A DNA stretch of 64,000 nucleotides from Flagellimonas lutaonensis (GTDB lineage Bacteria; Bacteroidota; Bacteroidia; Flavobacteriales; Flavobacteriaceae), in NCBI RefSeq assembly GCF_000963865.1, contig NZ_CP011071.1:1616501-1680500 (forward strand), read 5' to 3'. The notes beneath the pieces were generated by a model. The model saw only the letters and a list, made by a program, of their open reading frames with translations, was not told the origin of the DNA and did no database searches. Numbering within the stretch: position 1 is the first letter of the stretch; each line of letters starts with the position of its first letter. This document shows, in pieces, positions 1 through 9,230 of this stretch. The position numbers and the translations under genes are program-made.

Positions 1-1
1 G

Positions 2-739
2 GTGATCACCATAGATCGGCCCAAAAAGCTCAACGCGTTGAACAAACAGACGATCAAAGAACTGCATACGGCCTTTAAAGAACTGGATAAAGACCAAGAT
101 ATTCGTGCCATCATCGTTACCGGAAGCGGTGAAAAAGCTTTTGTGGCCGGGGCCGATATTGCCGAGTTTGCTTCTTTTTCGGTGAAAGAGGGCCGACAAC
201 TGGCCGCAAAGGGACAAGAATTGTTGTTCGATTTTGTTGAAAACCTTACGACCCCGGTGATAGCGGCGGTAAATGGTTTTGCCCTTGGGGGCGGACTCGA
301 ACTTGCCATGGCCTGTCACTTTAGGGTGGCCAGCTTCAACGCCAAGATGGGCCTGCCCGAGGTGTCACTGGGGCTGATTCCCGGGTATGGGGGGACACAG
401 CGCCTACCTCAATTGGTAGGGCGGGGGCGCGCCATGGAAATGATCATGACCGCCACCATGATCTCGGCAGACAAGGCACTTGAATTTGGGTTGGTCAATT
501 ATGTGGTGCCGTTGGAAGAATTGTTGCCTCTTTGTCGAAAATTGGCAGATAAGATCACAAACAACTCTCCGTCGGCCATAAAACAGGCAATAAAAGCGGT
601 AAATGCGGGTTATAGCTATGATACCGATGGTTATGATAAAGAGATAAGGGCTTTCGGTGAATGCTTCGGAACCGATGATTTCAAAGAGGGCACCACGGCC
701 TTTCTTGAGAAGCGAAAAGCCCAGTTCAAAGGTTCGTGA
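2..739 (+). CDS. Enoyl-CoA hydratase/isomerase (crotonase family), 5' partial
   Basis: Crotonase-fold protein that hydrates or isomerises enoyl-CoA thioesters in fatty-acid beta-oxidation or related acyl-CoA catabolism, in the cytoplasm. The reading frame is open to the left edge, and the first visible residues (ITIDRP..LNALN) are the usual beta-strand near residue 15, so about 10-15 N-terminal residues are missing; the GTG at base 2 is an internal valine, not a start. The two oxyanion-hole segments are visible (GEKAFVAGADIAEF and NGFALGGGLELAMACHF), as is the PEVSLGLIPGYGGTQRL signature. Those segments carry both Glu residues expected of a true hydratase. Substrate range cannot be read from the sequence. 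Confidence 0.93.
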   Translation: MITIDRPKKLNALNKQTIKELHTAFKELDKDQDIRAIIVTGSGEKAFVAGADIAEFASFSVKEGRQLAAKGQELLFDFVENLTTPVIAAVNGFALGGGLELAMACHFRVASFNAKMGLPEVSLGLIPGYGGTQRLPQLVGRGRAMEMIMTATMISADKALEFGLVNYVVPLEELLPLCRKLADKITNNSPSAIKQAIKAVNAGYSYDTDGYDKEIRAFGECFGTDDFKEGTTAFLEKRKAQFKGS

Positions 740-763
740 CCAAGGTGCGCCAAACCTGTGATT

Positions 764-2314
764 ATGCGTTACAAACTAATATTGGTAGGCTTGTTCTTTG
801 CAAGCCTTGGCATTGTTGCCCAAAAAATGCCCGTTACCTATGATTTCGGTGAAAAGCTGAATGATCGATATCGCTATTCAAACTTGGTCGTTATGGAAGA
901 TGACGGCTCGGGGGGCTATATCTTGGTCAGGGCCTACTACCAAGGGTTGATCTTGAAGCCGAAGGGCTACTTTATCGAACATTACAACAAAGACCTTGAG
1001 CTGGTCGCCGAACACAACTACAAACTACGGGGAAAGCAGTTCGTTGACGGCTTTTACAAGAACGGCCGTCTGAGCCTACTGTTCTTAGACTACGATTACG
1101 AACGGGAACAGTACCAATACTGGGTACATACCAGTCCCATTACGTATTTCGATTTTAAGCCCACCAAATTGCTTTCGATCCAATCGCCACCGGTAAATGG
1201 GGCTTTGGGCAAGAACTACTACAACAGAAATTTCAATAGTGGCTTTACCACGACCGTTTTGTTCAACAGTGACAAAACAGGGTTCGTTATCAGCACCCAT
1301 CACAAAAAGGGTAAGCAAAACAAGCATACCATACACCTCTACGATACGGACCTGAACAAAAAGGCCACGTATGATTTTTCTTCCGAAATAGAAGAGAAGA
1401 ACTATGCCTTTGAGAACATGGCCACGTCAAAAGACCTTGGCGAAATCTACCTTACGGGCAAGGCCTATTTCAAGAAAAGGCGTTTTAGGGTCGATGAACG
1501 CAAATTCCAGTACGAAATGGTGCGGTTGTCCAAAGGAGGTATCAAAACACAATCTTTTGACGACCCAGGCAAATATTCAGAAGCGCTGTACCCGATATTG
1601 CACAAGGGTAAATTATTCTGTGTAGGTTTTTATGCCGATAGAAAAGACAATCGGTACAATGGTATTTCATACTTTGAACTGGCCCCGTACTCCCTCGAGT
1701 TGGTAGCCAAAAAGTACAGTCCGTTCACCGAGCAGTTCATGCTCGACAAGTTTGGGCGCGAAGACGATAAAGAAATCAAGAACTTGGTGTTCAAGGGGGT
1801 CGATATTGCCGATGACAACCATATTCTCTTCAACGCAGAGGAATATTTTGTGACCCATAGCATGCACCCTACCGGTGCCGGCCAACGCATCAAGGTAGAC
1901 CGTTACCACCATAACGATATTGTGAGTGTCAAATTGGATGCCGAAGGCAATATGGTTTGGGCACGAAACATCAATAAGGCCGAGGTGACCCAGGGCGATG
2001 GGGCCTACGCCTCCTACACTTCTTACAATAAGGGAGGCAAGACCTATTTCTTTATCTGTACCGCAGCCGACAATCCCCAACTGATCAATGGGGAACGCTT
2101 GATCTTTAAGCAGGGCCTGAGCGGCAACCGCAACGTTTTCTTGATTTCGTTGGATGAAAATGGAAAGATGGATTATGAGCGTATTATCGATGCCCAAGAA
2201 GCACGATTGCCCTTGATGGTATCAAAACCTTTGAAAGATCAGCGCGATGATGAAGTGGTTTTTTATGCAAAGCGGGGCAATAAAAAGCAGCTGGTCAAAG
2301 TTGCCTTTAAATAG
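764..2314 (+). CDS. Exported protein of unknown function, 516 aa
   Basis: No family recognised. ATG at 764 is preferred over the GTG two codons upstream because it gives a clean signal peptide (MRYKLILVGLFFASLGIVAQ, cleavage after about residue 19). The mature part has no membrane segment, is rich in aromatic and charged residues and has many short alternating-hydrophobic strands, suggesting a beta-rich, possibly propeller-like, periplasmic or surface protein. It lies 24 bases after the crotonase gene on the same strand and 19 bases before a small lipoprotein-like gene, so co-transcription with either is possible. The function is open. Confidence 0.8.
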   Translation: MRYKLILVGLFFASLGIVAQKMPVTYDFGEKLNDRYRYSNLVVMEDDGSGGYILVRAYYQGLILKPKGYFIEHYNKDLELVAEHNYKLRGKQFVDGFYKNGRLSLLFLDYDYEREQYQYWVHTSPITYFDFKPTKLLSIQSPPVNGALGKNYYNRNFNSGFTTTVLFNSDKTGFVISTHHKKGKQNKHTIHLYDTDLNKKATYDFSSEIEEKNYAFENMATSKDLGEIYLTGKAYFKKRRFRVDERKFQYEMVRLSKGGIKTQSFDDPGKYSEALYPILHKGKLFCVGFYADRKDNRYNGISYFELAPYSLELVAKKYSPFTEQFMLDKFGREDDKEIKNLVFKGVDIADDNHILFNAEEYFVTHSMHPTGAGQRIKVDRYHHNDIVSVKLDAEGNMVWARNINKAEVTQGDGAYASYTSYNKGGKTYFFICTAADNPQLINGERLIFKQGLSGNRNVFLISLDENGKMDYERIIDAQEARLPLMVSKPLKDQRDDEVVFYAKRGNKKQLVKVAFK

Positions 2315-2333
2315 AACCCCAAAAACATGCCCC

Positions 2334-2783
2334 ATGAAAAAAGCACTTAAAAACCTATTTGCCTGTGCCATTGTGGTTTGCGCAAACGTTTCATGTAGTG
2401 ATTCAGAAAATGATGCCGAAACCAACCCTGTATCGGGATCCTGGCGTGTGGAAGAGGTAAAGATCTCTGACGGGACACTTACCCAAAGGGCGCCCAATGA
2501 TGAGGATATCATCATTACTTTTGAAGAAGGCGGTGCCTTTACCGGAAGCACATCTGCCAACACATTCGGAGGGCGGTATGAAATCGAGGGCACCACGCTT
2601 ACCATGACCGAGTTCACCACTACCGAGGTAGCCGACACACCTTTTGCAGGTGTGTTCTTTGATGCGATTTCTGAGGCCATTGTACCCAATACCACCTATG
2701 CCCAATTTGGCTTCAGTTTTGAAAGCCAAGACTTGATTTTGATTTTTGGCAACTCGGGTGAAATAGTTTTGGAAAAACAATAA
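2334..2783 (+). CDS. Putative lipocalin-like exported protein/lipoprotein, 149 aa
   Basis: The ATG at 2334 gives MKKALKNLFACAIVVCANVSCSD, a signal peptide ending at a Cys with a weak lipobox (N-V-S-C). The mature part begins with the V.GSWRVEEVKISDGT pattern and continues with alternating strands (FTFEEGGAFTG, GRYEIEGTTLTMT, FSFESQDLILIFGNSGEIVLEK), which is typical of small lipocalin-like or META-like beta-barrel lipoproteins of Bacteroidota. An ATG seven bases earlier is out of frame. It ends 32 bases before a strong terminator hairpin. No specific ligand can be proposed. Confidence 0.75.
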   Translation: MKKALKNLFACAIVVCANVSCSDSENDAETNPVSGSWRVEEVKISDGTLTQRAPNDEDIIITFEEGGAFTGSTSANTFGGRYEIEGTTLTMTEFTTTEVADTPFAGVFFDAISEAIVPNTTYAQFGFSFESQDLILIFGNSGEIVLEKQ

Positions 2784-2815
2784 GAACTGCTTTTTTAACA
2801 CTGTCAAAATACCTT

Positions 2816-2857
2816 AAATGGATTTATTCCATAAATTTGGAATAAATCCATTTTTTT
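2816..2857 (+). terminator. Rho-independent terminator hairpin; loop holds a TAnnTTTG motif
   Basis: Two perfect 15-base arms (2816-2830 and 2839-2853) surround an 8-base loop, and the right arm runs into a T tract (2851-2857). This should terminate the upstream exported-protein transcript. The loop and first base of the right arm contain TAAATTTG (2832-2839), a match to the Bacteroidota -7 consensus, without a clear TTTG at -33. The TTG proposed as start of the next gene overlaps the end of the T tract. Confidence 0.8.
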
Positions 2858-3929
2858 GAAATCTAAGAAGGTTGTCAAGGGCAGGGGGGCACAGCAAAAC
2901 GTGCCCAATCGTTTCTTACAGCATGTGTACGAGATGCGTGAAGATTTTCTCGAATTCTGCCGTATTGAAGGGGAAGTGGCCGACAACAACAAAACGCAGT
3001 ACACTCCCATCTTTCCGAAGACCATTGTCAACAAAGTAACGAGCCCAGACGTGGGCATGATGTACAGCATGAACCCCTATCAGGGCTGCGAACATGGCTG
3101 CATCTACTGCTATGCCCGCAATGCGCACGAATATTGGGGGTACAGCGCCGGACTCGATTTTGAACGAAAGATTTTGGTCAAGAAAACGGCCCCCGAACTG
3201 CTAGAAAAGCTTCTCAAAAAGAAAAGTTGGAAAGCGGCCACCATTGTCATGTCGGGCAATACCGATTGCTACCAATCTGCTGAAAAGAAATTTGGGATAA
3301 CCCGAAAATGTCTGGAGGTTTTTTTGAAATATCGGCATCCGGTGGGCATTATCACCAAAAACGCCCTTGTTTTGCGCGACCTCGATATTCTCAAGCAACT
3401 CAATGAACATTGCTTGGTAGGGGTCAATGTCTCCATTACCTCCCTTTCAGAAGAAACACGAAGATTGTTGGAACCACGAACCACCACCATCAAAAAACGG
3501 TTGGAGACCGTTCGCATACTTTCAGAAAACGGTATCCCCGTAAATGCGATGTTGGCCCCTATGATTCCGGGAATCAACAGCCATGAGATGTTGGAATTGG
3601 CCAAAACGGTATCGGAGCACGGGGCACGTTCGTTCGCTTTTACGGTGGTTCGATTGAACGGGGCCATTGGACAAATTTTTACAGACTGGATCAGAAAGGC
3701 GATGCCCGATCGTGCCGAAAAGGTATTGCACCTGATCCAAGATTGCCATGGCGGCAGCATCAACGATAGCCGCTTCGGCATACGCAGCAAAGGTGAGGGA
3801 AAGGTGGCCGAACAGATCCATGAAATGGCACGATTGGCCAAACAAAGGTATTTTCAAGACAAAATATTTCCGAAGTTGCGCACCGATCTGCACGAGCAGT
3901 ACAAATCAAGGCAGATGAAGTTGTTTTAA
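2856..3929 (+). CDS. PA0069-family radical SAM protein
   Basis: Radical SAM enzyme related to spore photoproduct lyase-like and DUF1848-type proteins; its reaction is not established. The 4Fe-4S-binding CxxxCxxC motif is C78-E-H-G-C82-I-Y-C85, followed by the family-typical Y-A-R-N-A-H-E-Y-W-G-Y-S-A-G stretch. The family-typical N-terminal K-G-R-G-A motif starts at residue 8, so the start must lie upstream of it. The only standard start codon between the in-frame stop (2832) and that motif is TTG at 2856. Length (357 aa) is normal. The gene stands alone; its start abuts a terminator hairpin, implying a promoter inside or just upstream of the hairpin or read-through from the left. Confidence 0.9.
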   Translation: MKSKKVVKGRGAQQNVPNRFLQHVYEMREDFLEFCRIEGEVADNNKTQYTPIFPKTIVNKVTSPDVGMMYSMNPYQGCEHGCIYCYARNAHEYWGYSAGLDFERKILVKKTAPELLEKLLKKKSWKAATIVMSGNTDCYQSAEKKFGITRKCLEVFLKYRHPVGIITKNALVLRDLDILKQLNEHCLVGVNVSITSLSEETRRLLEPRTTTIKKRLETVRILSENGIPVNAMLAPMIPGINSHEMLELAKTVSEHGARSFAFTVVRLNGAIGQIFTDWIRKAMPDRAEKVLHLIQDCHGGSINDSRFGIRSKGEGKVAEQIHEMARLAKQRYFQDKIFPKLRTDLHEQYKSRQMKLF

Positions 3930-4004
3930 AGAATCAAAAGTTCTTTTCTCTCCTTGACTTCGGAAAGAATCGGTTTGTTTCTTTTTATCTGATTGTGTGG
4001 ACAG

Positions 4005-5375
4005 CTAAGCCATGGTATCTAAAATGGCCTTGATATCGTCTTCTGTGGTATCGGGATTTATAAAGCAGAAACGGGCCACCGTTTCATAACTGCTTCCTGA
4101 TTTCCATTGGGTTGGGGTGACCAAGGCGAACCCTTTTCGGTGGTTTTTGAAAGTCCATTCCTTATACTCATTGGGCGACCAGCCCTTTCTTTTGAAGAGC
4201 ACACAAGATAGACTGGGCGCTCGCACCAATTCAACATGGGGCAGCCGTGCGATAAGGTTTCCGGCCATATGGGCGAGTTCAATGCCCCGCTCGACCGCCC
4301 ACTTGTATTTGTCGGTGCCGTGCATGGCCAATGAAAACCAAAGGGGCATCCCCCGTAGCCTTCGGGTAAGTTGGATCTGGTAATCAGCGGGATTAAAGCC
4401 TTGGGCACCTTCGTCCTTGAAAATATCGAGGTAAGAACCTTCTTGCGAATGGGCTTCTTTTGCCAACTCAGGATTTTTGTAGATGATGGCGCCACAGTCA
4501 TAGGGTGAAAACATCCATTTATGGGGGTCAATGGTGACACTATCGGCTTTTTCAATGCCCTTGAACAGGTGTCTGGCAGAATCAGCGACCAAGGCACCAC
4601 CGCCGTAGGCGGCGTCTACATGAAACCACAGTTTTTCTTTATGGCAGAGATCGGCAATTCCATCAAGGTCGTCGATAATACCAGCGTTGGTGGTGCCACC
4701 AGTGGCCACGACGGCAAAGAGACGCTTGCGCTGTTGTACATCGAGCTCGTTTATTTTTTCGCGCAGCATTGCTTCTGTCATCAGGTCTTCGGTATCTACC
4801 AGCAATACATCGGCATCAATAACCTTGGCCATGGTTTTGATGGACGAGTGGGCCCCTATAGAGGTAAGTATCAGTCCTTTTTCGTTCAGGTTCGCTACGT
4901 TCTTTCGCCAATGCTCGCGGGCCGTGACCATGGCCGATAGATTGGCCGCGGTACCACCACTTGTAAATACCCCAAAAGCAGGTTCGGGCATGCCGGTGAG
5001 CGATACCAACCATTTCATGGCCTCATTTTCACAAAAAATGCCACCGGCCCCTTCCATCCAATAGGCGCCGTGGATGCTTGAGGCCGAGGTGACCAGATCG
5101 AACATGATGGCGGCCCGGGTAGGGGCCGCGGGCACAAAGGCCAGGTGCCTTGGGTGGTCTATGGGTACCGTGGCCTTTACCAAAACATCCCTGAACAGCT
5201 TGAAAGCCTTTTCACTTCCAATGCCTTCAGGGGTAATGGTCTCGCCCACCAATTTTTTCAGTTCTTCCTCTTTTTTGGGGCTGCCCAGTTCGGGTGATAG
5301 ATTGGTAATTCGGTTGATGACATATTTCATGACATCCAAGGTCATTTCTACCAGTTCGATATCTATTTGGTGCAT
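4005..5375 (-). CDS. Pyridoxal-phosphate-dependent (group II) decarboxylase
   Basis: Cytoplasmic fold-type I PLP enzyme of the aromatic-L-amino-acid/glutamate decarboxylase group. With the start at 5375 (MHQIDIELVEMTL) the PLP lysine is K286 in TIDPHKWMF, D254 lies in FHVDAAYGGG, and the ring-stacking His is H176 in GAHSSIK. The frame stays open upstream to 5453 and looks coding (KARHYHFPQD...), but the only standard start there is TTG at 5396, which lies inside a TATCTTTG promoter-like motif (5400-5393). Either the protein is about 7-25 residues longer with a rare start, or this motif is the promoter and the ATG at 5375 is the start. The substrate amino acid cannot be decided. Confidence 0.88.
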   Translation of the reverse strand: MHQIDIELVEMTLDVMKYVINRITNLSPELGSPKKEEELKKLVGETITPEGIGSEKAFKLFRDVLVKATVPIDHPRHLAFVPAAPTRAAIMFDLVTSASSIHGAYWMEGAGGIFCENEAMKWLVSLTGMPEPAFGVFTSGGTAANLSAMVTAREHWRKNVANLNEKGLILTSIGAHSSIKTMAKVIDADVLLVDTEDLMTEAMLREKINELDVQQRKRLFAVVATGGTTNAGIIDDLDGIADLCHKEKLWFHVDAAYGGGALVADSARHLFKGIEKADSVTIDPHKWMFSPYDCGAIIYKNPELAKEAHSQEGSYLDIFKDEGAQGFNPADYQIQLTRRLRGMPLWFSLAMHGTDKYKWAVERGIELAHMAGNLIARLPHVELVRAPSLSCVLFKRKGWSPNEYKEWTFKNHRKGFALVTPTQWKSGSSYETVARFCFINPDTTEDDIKAILDTMA

Positions 5376-5464
5376 GTCGCTAGCATTTGCCAGCAAAGAT
5401 ACATCTTGTGGAAAGTGATAATGGCGCGCTTTTCGAAATTGTTTTATCGAGGACTAAAATAGTA

Positions 5465-6202
5465 TTAGGGTTCGAAAGAAGCGGCGACCTCATCGTGCAA
5501 ATTTGAGGGTCTTTCCGTTGGGTTTGCTTCCAGGTATTTTTTAACGAGCTCAAATCCTATGGAATACCCTGCCCAGCGGGGCACTTCAGACGTGGTTCCA
5601 AAAAACCAGGTACTGTGGTTGTAGCCACTTTCATTCCAAGTTTCACTGGCGGTAGCGATCCATTGCTGTAACTCCGCTTCTTCTAGGGCGATCGACCAAA
5701 GGGGAGGGTCTATGCCAAACACCTCAATCGAGAAATGGTCGGCCAGACCTTCTGAGACCATTGCCTGAAGCAATGTATTTCCGTAGCCGACAGAGCGTCT
5801 ACGTTTGGCATGGTGTATTTCATGCGCCAATTGGGGGCCAAGCTCTTTTTCCATGGAGGCAACGAGGTTCGCAAAATTGGGATTTATGTAGATAATGATT
5901 TTTTCTGTGCTGGGATTAAATCCCCCAATCCCTATCTCAGGAATGGTCTGTTGGGCGTTGGCCACTATTTCAATGGTCAAGTTGTCAATGGGCATTTTGG
6001 CATTGATCTGACCAAAGGCCTCTGAAATAAGCTCTTGGATCAGTGGCTTGTGCTGCGCAAGTGCCGGGTCATTATCGAATACCAGACAGATGTCCGTTCT
6101 TCCGCCCACAGGGTTGCAATCTGAAAGCTCACTTGAAGAACTGCACGAATGCAAGCATAGTGGGCAGGCAGCAAGCAACAGCACAAAAAATCTCTTAAGC
6201 AT
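5465..6202 (-). CDS. Putative Zn-dependent metallopeptidase lipoprotein (DUF2268-like)
   Basis: A lipoprotein signal peptide (lipobox L-H-S-C20) is followed by a domain with H127-E-I-H-H131 (HExxH zinc motif) and a downstream E151 in SEGLADHF, the usual third ligand of gluzincin-type proteases. This arrangement is that of DUF2268 predicted Zn-proteases. ATG at 6202 is chosen over an upstream TTG because it gives a compact signal peptide. It is on the same strand as the PLP decarboxylase, 89 bases upstream of it, without an obvious shared operon signal. The substrate is unknown; it probably acts at the periplasmic face of a membrane. Confidence 0.75.
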   Translation of the reverse strand: MLKRFFVLLLAACPLCLHSCSSSSELSDCNPVGGRTDICLVFDNDPALAQHKPLIQELISEAFGQINAKMPIDNLTIEIVANAQQTIPEIGIGGFNPSTEKIIIYINPNFANLVASMEKELGPQLAHEIHHAKRRRSVGYGNTLLQAMVSEGLADHFSIEVFGIDPPLWSIALEEAELQQWIATASETWNESGYNHSTWFFGTTSEVPRWAGYSIGFELVKKYLEANPTERPSNLHDEVAASFEP

Positions 6203-6296
6203 GACCAATATTTTACCAAAAGACCCAAAAAATGTGGGTCTGTTACAGTTATATGGGTCGTTTACAACCGAGCAGCTTACGAGAGGGTTTTTGTTA

Positions 6297-7721
6297 TTAG
6301 GTCAGCTCCCAACCCTTACGGTATTCTCGTCGCACCCAATCATTTGCTTGATCATAGTTGGTAATGCGCATGTTTTCGCCGTCCCACTTCAATTTGCGGC
6401 GGCCCGGGTAATTGAATGGATCCCAATCGCCCGGTCGTTTGCCAGGTTTCAACTCTTTGTACTGATACGCCTTTACTGCCAGGTTGCCCATCAAAACGGT
6501 TTCCGTTAGGGGCCCGGCTTTCGAGAAGTCCGATGAGGTCGGGGTACCTTTCAGGCAGCCATCGACAAAATTCGCAATATGGCCACCCATACCACCGGGA
6601 ACCCTTGGGTATTTGGGCTCTGGGGATTTATATAAATTTTTAAGTTCAGAGGGCAAAAATCGTGCATTTCGCGAATAGGTATCGAAAACAAGGGTGCCCC
6701 TTTCACCGTACATGATGGTACCACCCCCGCCGTCACCAATGGTCTCGCCATCTTTTAGCTCATCTGGCAAGTCGGGTTTTAGGCCACCGTCGTACCAGTT
6801 CAACTGAATATCGCCATGATGCGGATGCTCAAACTTCAAATGGATTTTTGAGGAAGGAGGACAGGATTCTCCGTAGTCGGCCTCTACAAAATCACCCACC
6901 CAAACGGTGGTACAACTGGCTTCGGCCTCGGTAGGATAACCCAGATCGAGCACGCTGAAAGGCGTTTCCATGATATGGCAGCCCATGTCGCCCAGGGCAC
7001 CGGTGCCAAAATCCCACCAGCCTCGCCATTTAAAGGGTAGATAGGCATTGTTATAATCGCGCATGGCGGCTGGGCCCAACCATAGATCCCAGTCCAACCC
7101 TTCTGGAATGGGGTCTTTCGAGGCCGGCACGGGTACGCCCTGTGGCCAAACAGGTCTGTTGGTCCAGCATTCGATGGTATGTACCTTTCCGATAACGCCC
7201 GATTCTACCCATTCTCTTGCAATTCTACTATCGTCGCTAGAGGCCCCTTGGTTGCCCATTTGGGTAACAATGCCATTTTCTTTGGCCACCTTGGTCATCA
7301 ATCTGGCCTCGTAGATGTTATGCGTCAGAGGTTTTTCGACATAGGCATGCTTTTTCTCGCGCATAAACGGCAGGGCAATGGTCGCATGGGTATGGTCGGG
7401 CGTGGCCACCATTACCGCATCTATGTCTTTCAGGTGTTTTTGATACACCTCACGAAAATCCCTGTAGCGCTTTATATCAGGAAAAGCCTTGTAGGTCTGT
7501 GCCGCCCGACGGTCGTCTACATCGCAAAAGGCCACAAACTTCACTTTGCCCGTTTCGGCCAGCCCTCGGATGACACCGTTTCCTCTTCCCCCAACCCCAA
7601 AGGCCCCAACATAGAGGGTGTCACTAGGGGGGACATGGGTTTTGCCCATTACAAAACTGGGTACAATGGTAAAAGCGGCTGAACCCGCTGCTGCGTTTTT
7701 CAAGAATTTTCTTCGTTGCAT
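6297..7721 (-). CDS. Gfo/Idh/MocA-family oxidoreductase with Tat-type signal
   Basis: NAD(P)-dependent sugar or cyclitol oxidoreductase family. The ATG at 7721 gives MQRRKFLKNAAAGSAAFTIVPSF, a twin-arginine (RRKFLK) signal, so the enzyme is predicted to be exported folded with its cofactor. The Rossmann segment reads VGAFGVGGRGNGV, and the catalytic-site E-K-P stretch is visible in AYVEKPLTHN. The C-terminal half is the family alpha/beta domain. Length 474 aa is typical of the Bacteroidota/Planctomycete secreted subgroup. It is monocistronic here. Substrate unknown; the Tat-exported subgroup is often linked to 3-keto-sugar or glycoside metabolism, which fits the block at 29.5-42.2 kb only by inference. 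Confidence 0.92.
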   Translation of the reverse strand: MQRRKFLKNAAAGSAAFTIVPSFVMGKTHVPPSDTLYVGAFGVGGRGNGVIRGLAETGKVKFVAFCDVDDRRAAQTYKAFPDIKRYRDFREVYQKHLKDIDAVMVATPDHTHATIALPFMREKKHAYVEKPLTHNIYEARLMTKVAKENGIVTQMGNQGASSDDSRIAREWVESGVIGKVHTIECWTNRPVWPQGVPVPASKDPIPEGLDWDLWLGPAAMRDYNNAYLPFKWRGWWDFGTGALGDMGCHIMETPFSVLDLGYPTEAEASCTTVWVGDFVEADYGESCPPSSKIHLKFEHPHHGDIQLNWYDGGLKPDLPDELKDGETIGDGGGGTIMYGERGTLVFDTYSRNARFLPSELKNLYKSPEPKYPRVPGGMGGHIANFVDGCLKGTPTSSDFSKAGPLTETVLMGNLAVKAYQYKELKPGKRPGDWDPFNYPGRRKLKWDGENMRITNYDQANDWVRREYRKGWELT

Positions 7722-7832
7722 TTTTTTGTGATTTTTTCGGCTTTTGAAGATACAAAAAAATGCACGCCGCAAAACAGGCCTTCGACCAGTGTCGCATCAC
7801 GACATTTTTTCGACCGGTTTGAAAGGATTAAG

Positions 7833-8492
7833 CTATTGTCGGCCGTTCCATTCTTTGTAGAACTGCTCGAGATAATCGAGCATAAACTGATGCCGTTGTG
7901 CTGCCAGTTTCTTACCGGTCTCAGTGTTCATCTTATCTTTCAACAGCAACAATTTTTCATAGAAATGGTTGATGGTCGGGCCATTTGACTTTTTATAGAC
8001 TTCCTTGGTCATATCCACTTGGGGCGCCACCGCCGGGTTATAGAGTTCGCGCCCTTTGAAACCACCGTAATTAAAGGTACGGGCTATGCCAATGGCACCA
8101 ATGGCGTCTAACCGATCGGCATCTTGAACTACTTGTAGCTCTTTGGAGTCAAAGGCCTTCTTTTTCTTGCTTAGGCTATTTTTAAAGGAAATATGTTTGA
8201 TGATGTTGACCACATGCGAAATGACTTCGTTGTCGATGTCAAGTGATTCTAGAAATTCTTTTGCCACTCTTGGCCCTACCGATTCATCGCCATTGTGAAA
8301 TTTGGCATCGGCAATATCATGCAAAAGGGCTGCTAGGCTTACAACCAAAACATCGACTTGTTCGTCTTTGGCAATCAGCAGTGTGTTGTTGAATACCCGT
8401 TGTATATGAAACCAGTCGTGCCCTCCTTCGGCACCTTTTAGGGTTTCTTTGACAAATGCAATGGTTTCCTCTATAATTTCGGCATCGTTCAT
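7833..8492 (-). CDS. HD-domain phosphohydrolase (YpgQ/YedJ-like)
   Basis: Small cytoplasmic HD-superfamily hydrolase. Metal-binding residues are visible: H25-D26-W-F-H29, then H58-D59 in LLHDIAD, and the later D-A-D-R-L-D motif around residue 131. The 219-aa length and the E-G-G-H-D-W-F-H-I-x-R-V signature match the YpgQ/YedJ group, some of which are nucleotide pyrophosphohydrolases. The start codon overlaps the end of the upstream plsC-like gene by four bases (ATGA), so the two are translationally coupled and belong to one operon. Confidence 0.9.
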   Translation of the reverse strand: MNDAEIIEETIAFVKETLKGAEGGHDWFHIQRVFNNTLLIAKDEQVDVLVVSLAALLHDIADAKFHNGDESVGPRVAKEFLESLDIDNEVISHVVNIIKHISFKNSLSKKKKAFDSKELQVVQDADRLDAIGAIGIARTFNYGGFKGRELYNPAVAPQVDMTKEVYKKSNGPTINHFYEKLLLLKDKMNTETGKKLAAQRHQFMLDYLEQFYKEWNGRQ

Positions 8493-9220
8493 GTTCGAAT
8501 TCCTTTCTTGATGGTTTCCTCTATTTCGGCAATCAATTTATCAGGGTCGCCCGAATTTTCTAGGGGTTTGTGAACATCAAAGGTCAAATGGGCGCCCAAT
8601 CCCATGGGAAATTTTCCGAATCGCAGCATTTTCCACGAGTTGTTGATACTGATGGGCACGATCAAGGCCGACGGCGCATTTTTCATCAGCGTTTTCAGTC
8701 CCATGGGTCGAAAGGGTTTCGGATGCCCATCACGACTACGCGTTCCCTCCGGAAATATCACTGCGCTGCGCTTGTATTGCTCTATATAGCGCCCCAGCTT
8801 GGCGATTTCTGACAAGGCCTGCTGGCCATCCTTTCTGTCGATAAGCGCAGAGCCACCGTGACGAAGGTTGTACGATACGCTGGGGATGCCTTTGCCCAAC
8901 TCCTTTTTGGCCACGAATTTGGGATGGTGTTGGCGCATGTACCAGATAATAGGGGGTATGTCGTACATACTCTGGTGGTTGGTAACTATTATCAAAGGGG
9001 TGTTTACGGGAATATCATGCGGGTTGTTGAAAGAGTAACGGGTGCCCAACAAATTGGTGCAGCGCATGATGAACCAGTTTAGCACGGATACACTTTGCTT
9101 GTGTGCCCGATACCCGAGAACGTTCAGGCAAAACCACTGTAACGGGTGGAACACAACAAGGGTGGCCCCAAAAAAAAGGAAATAAACAACGGTCAACGGA
9201 TACGACAACAACTTTTGCAT
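8489..9220 (-). CDS. plsC: 1-acyl-sn-glycerol-3-phosphate acyltransferase
   Basis: Inner-membrane acyltransferase that converts lysophosphatidic acid to phosphatidic acid in phospholipid synthesis. It has an N-terminal hydrophobic anchor (residues 5-28), the catalytic N-H82-Q-S-M-Y-D87 (HX4D) motif, and the substrate-binding F-P-E-G-T-R-S motif at 156-162. Length 243 aa is normal. It is the first gene of a two-gene operon with the HD hydrolase (4-base overlap). It begins only about 11 bases after the terminator of the bacilliredoxin gene, so it must have its own very close promoter; TATTTTTG at 9232-9225 is a candidate. Confidence 0.93.
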   Translation of the reverse strand: MQKLLSYPLTVVYFLFFGATLVVFHPLQWFCLNVLGYRAHKQSVSVLNWFIMRCTNLLGTRYSFNNPHDIPVNTPLIIVTNHQSMYDIPPIIWYMRQHHPKFVAKKELGKGIPSVSYNLRHGGSALIDRKDGQQALSEIAKLGRYIEQYKRSAVIFPEGTRSRDGHPKPFRPMGLKTLMKNAPSALIVPISINNSWKMLRFGKFPMGLGAHLTFDVHKPLENSGDPDKLIAEIEETIKKGIRT

Positions 9221-9230
9221 ACCTCAAAAA

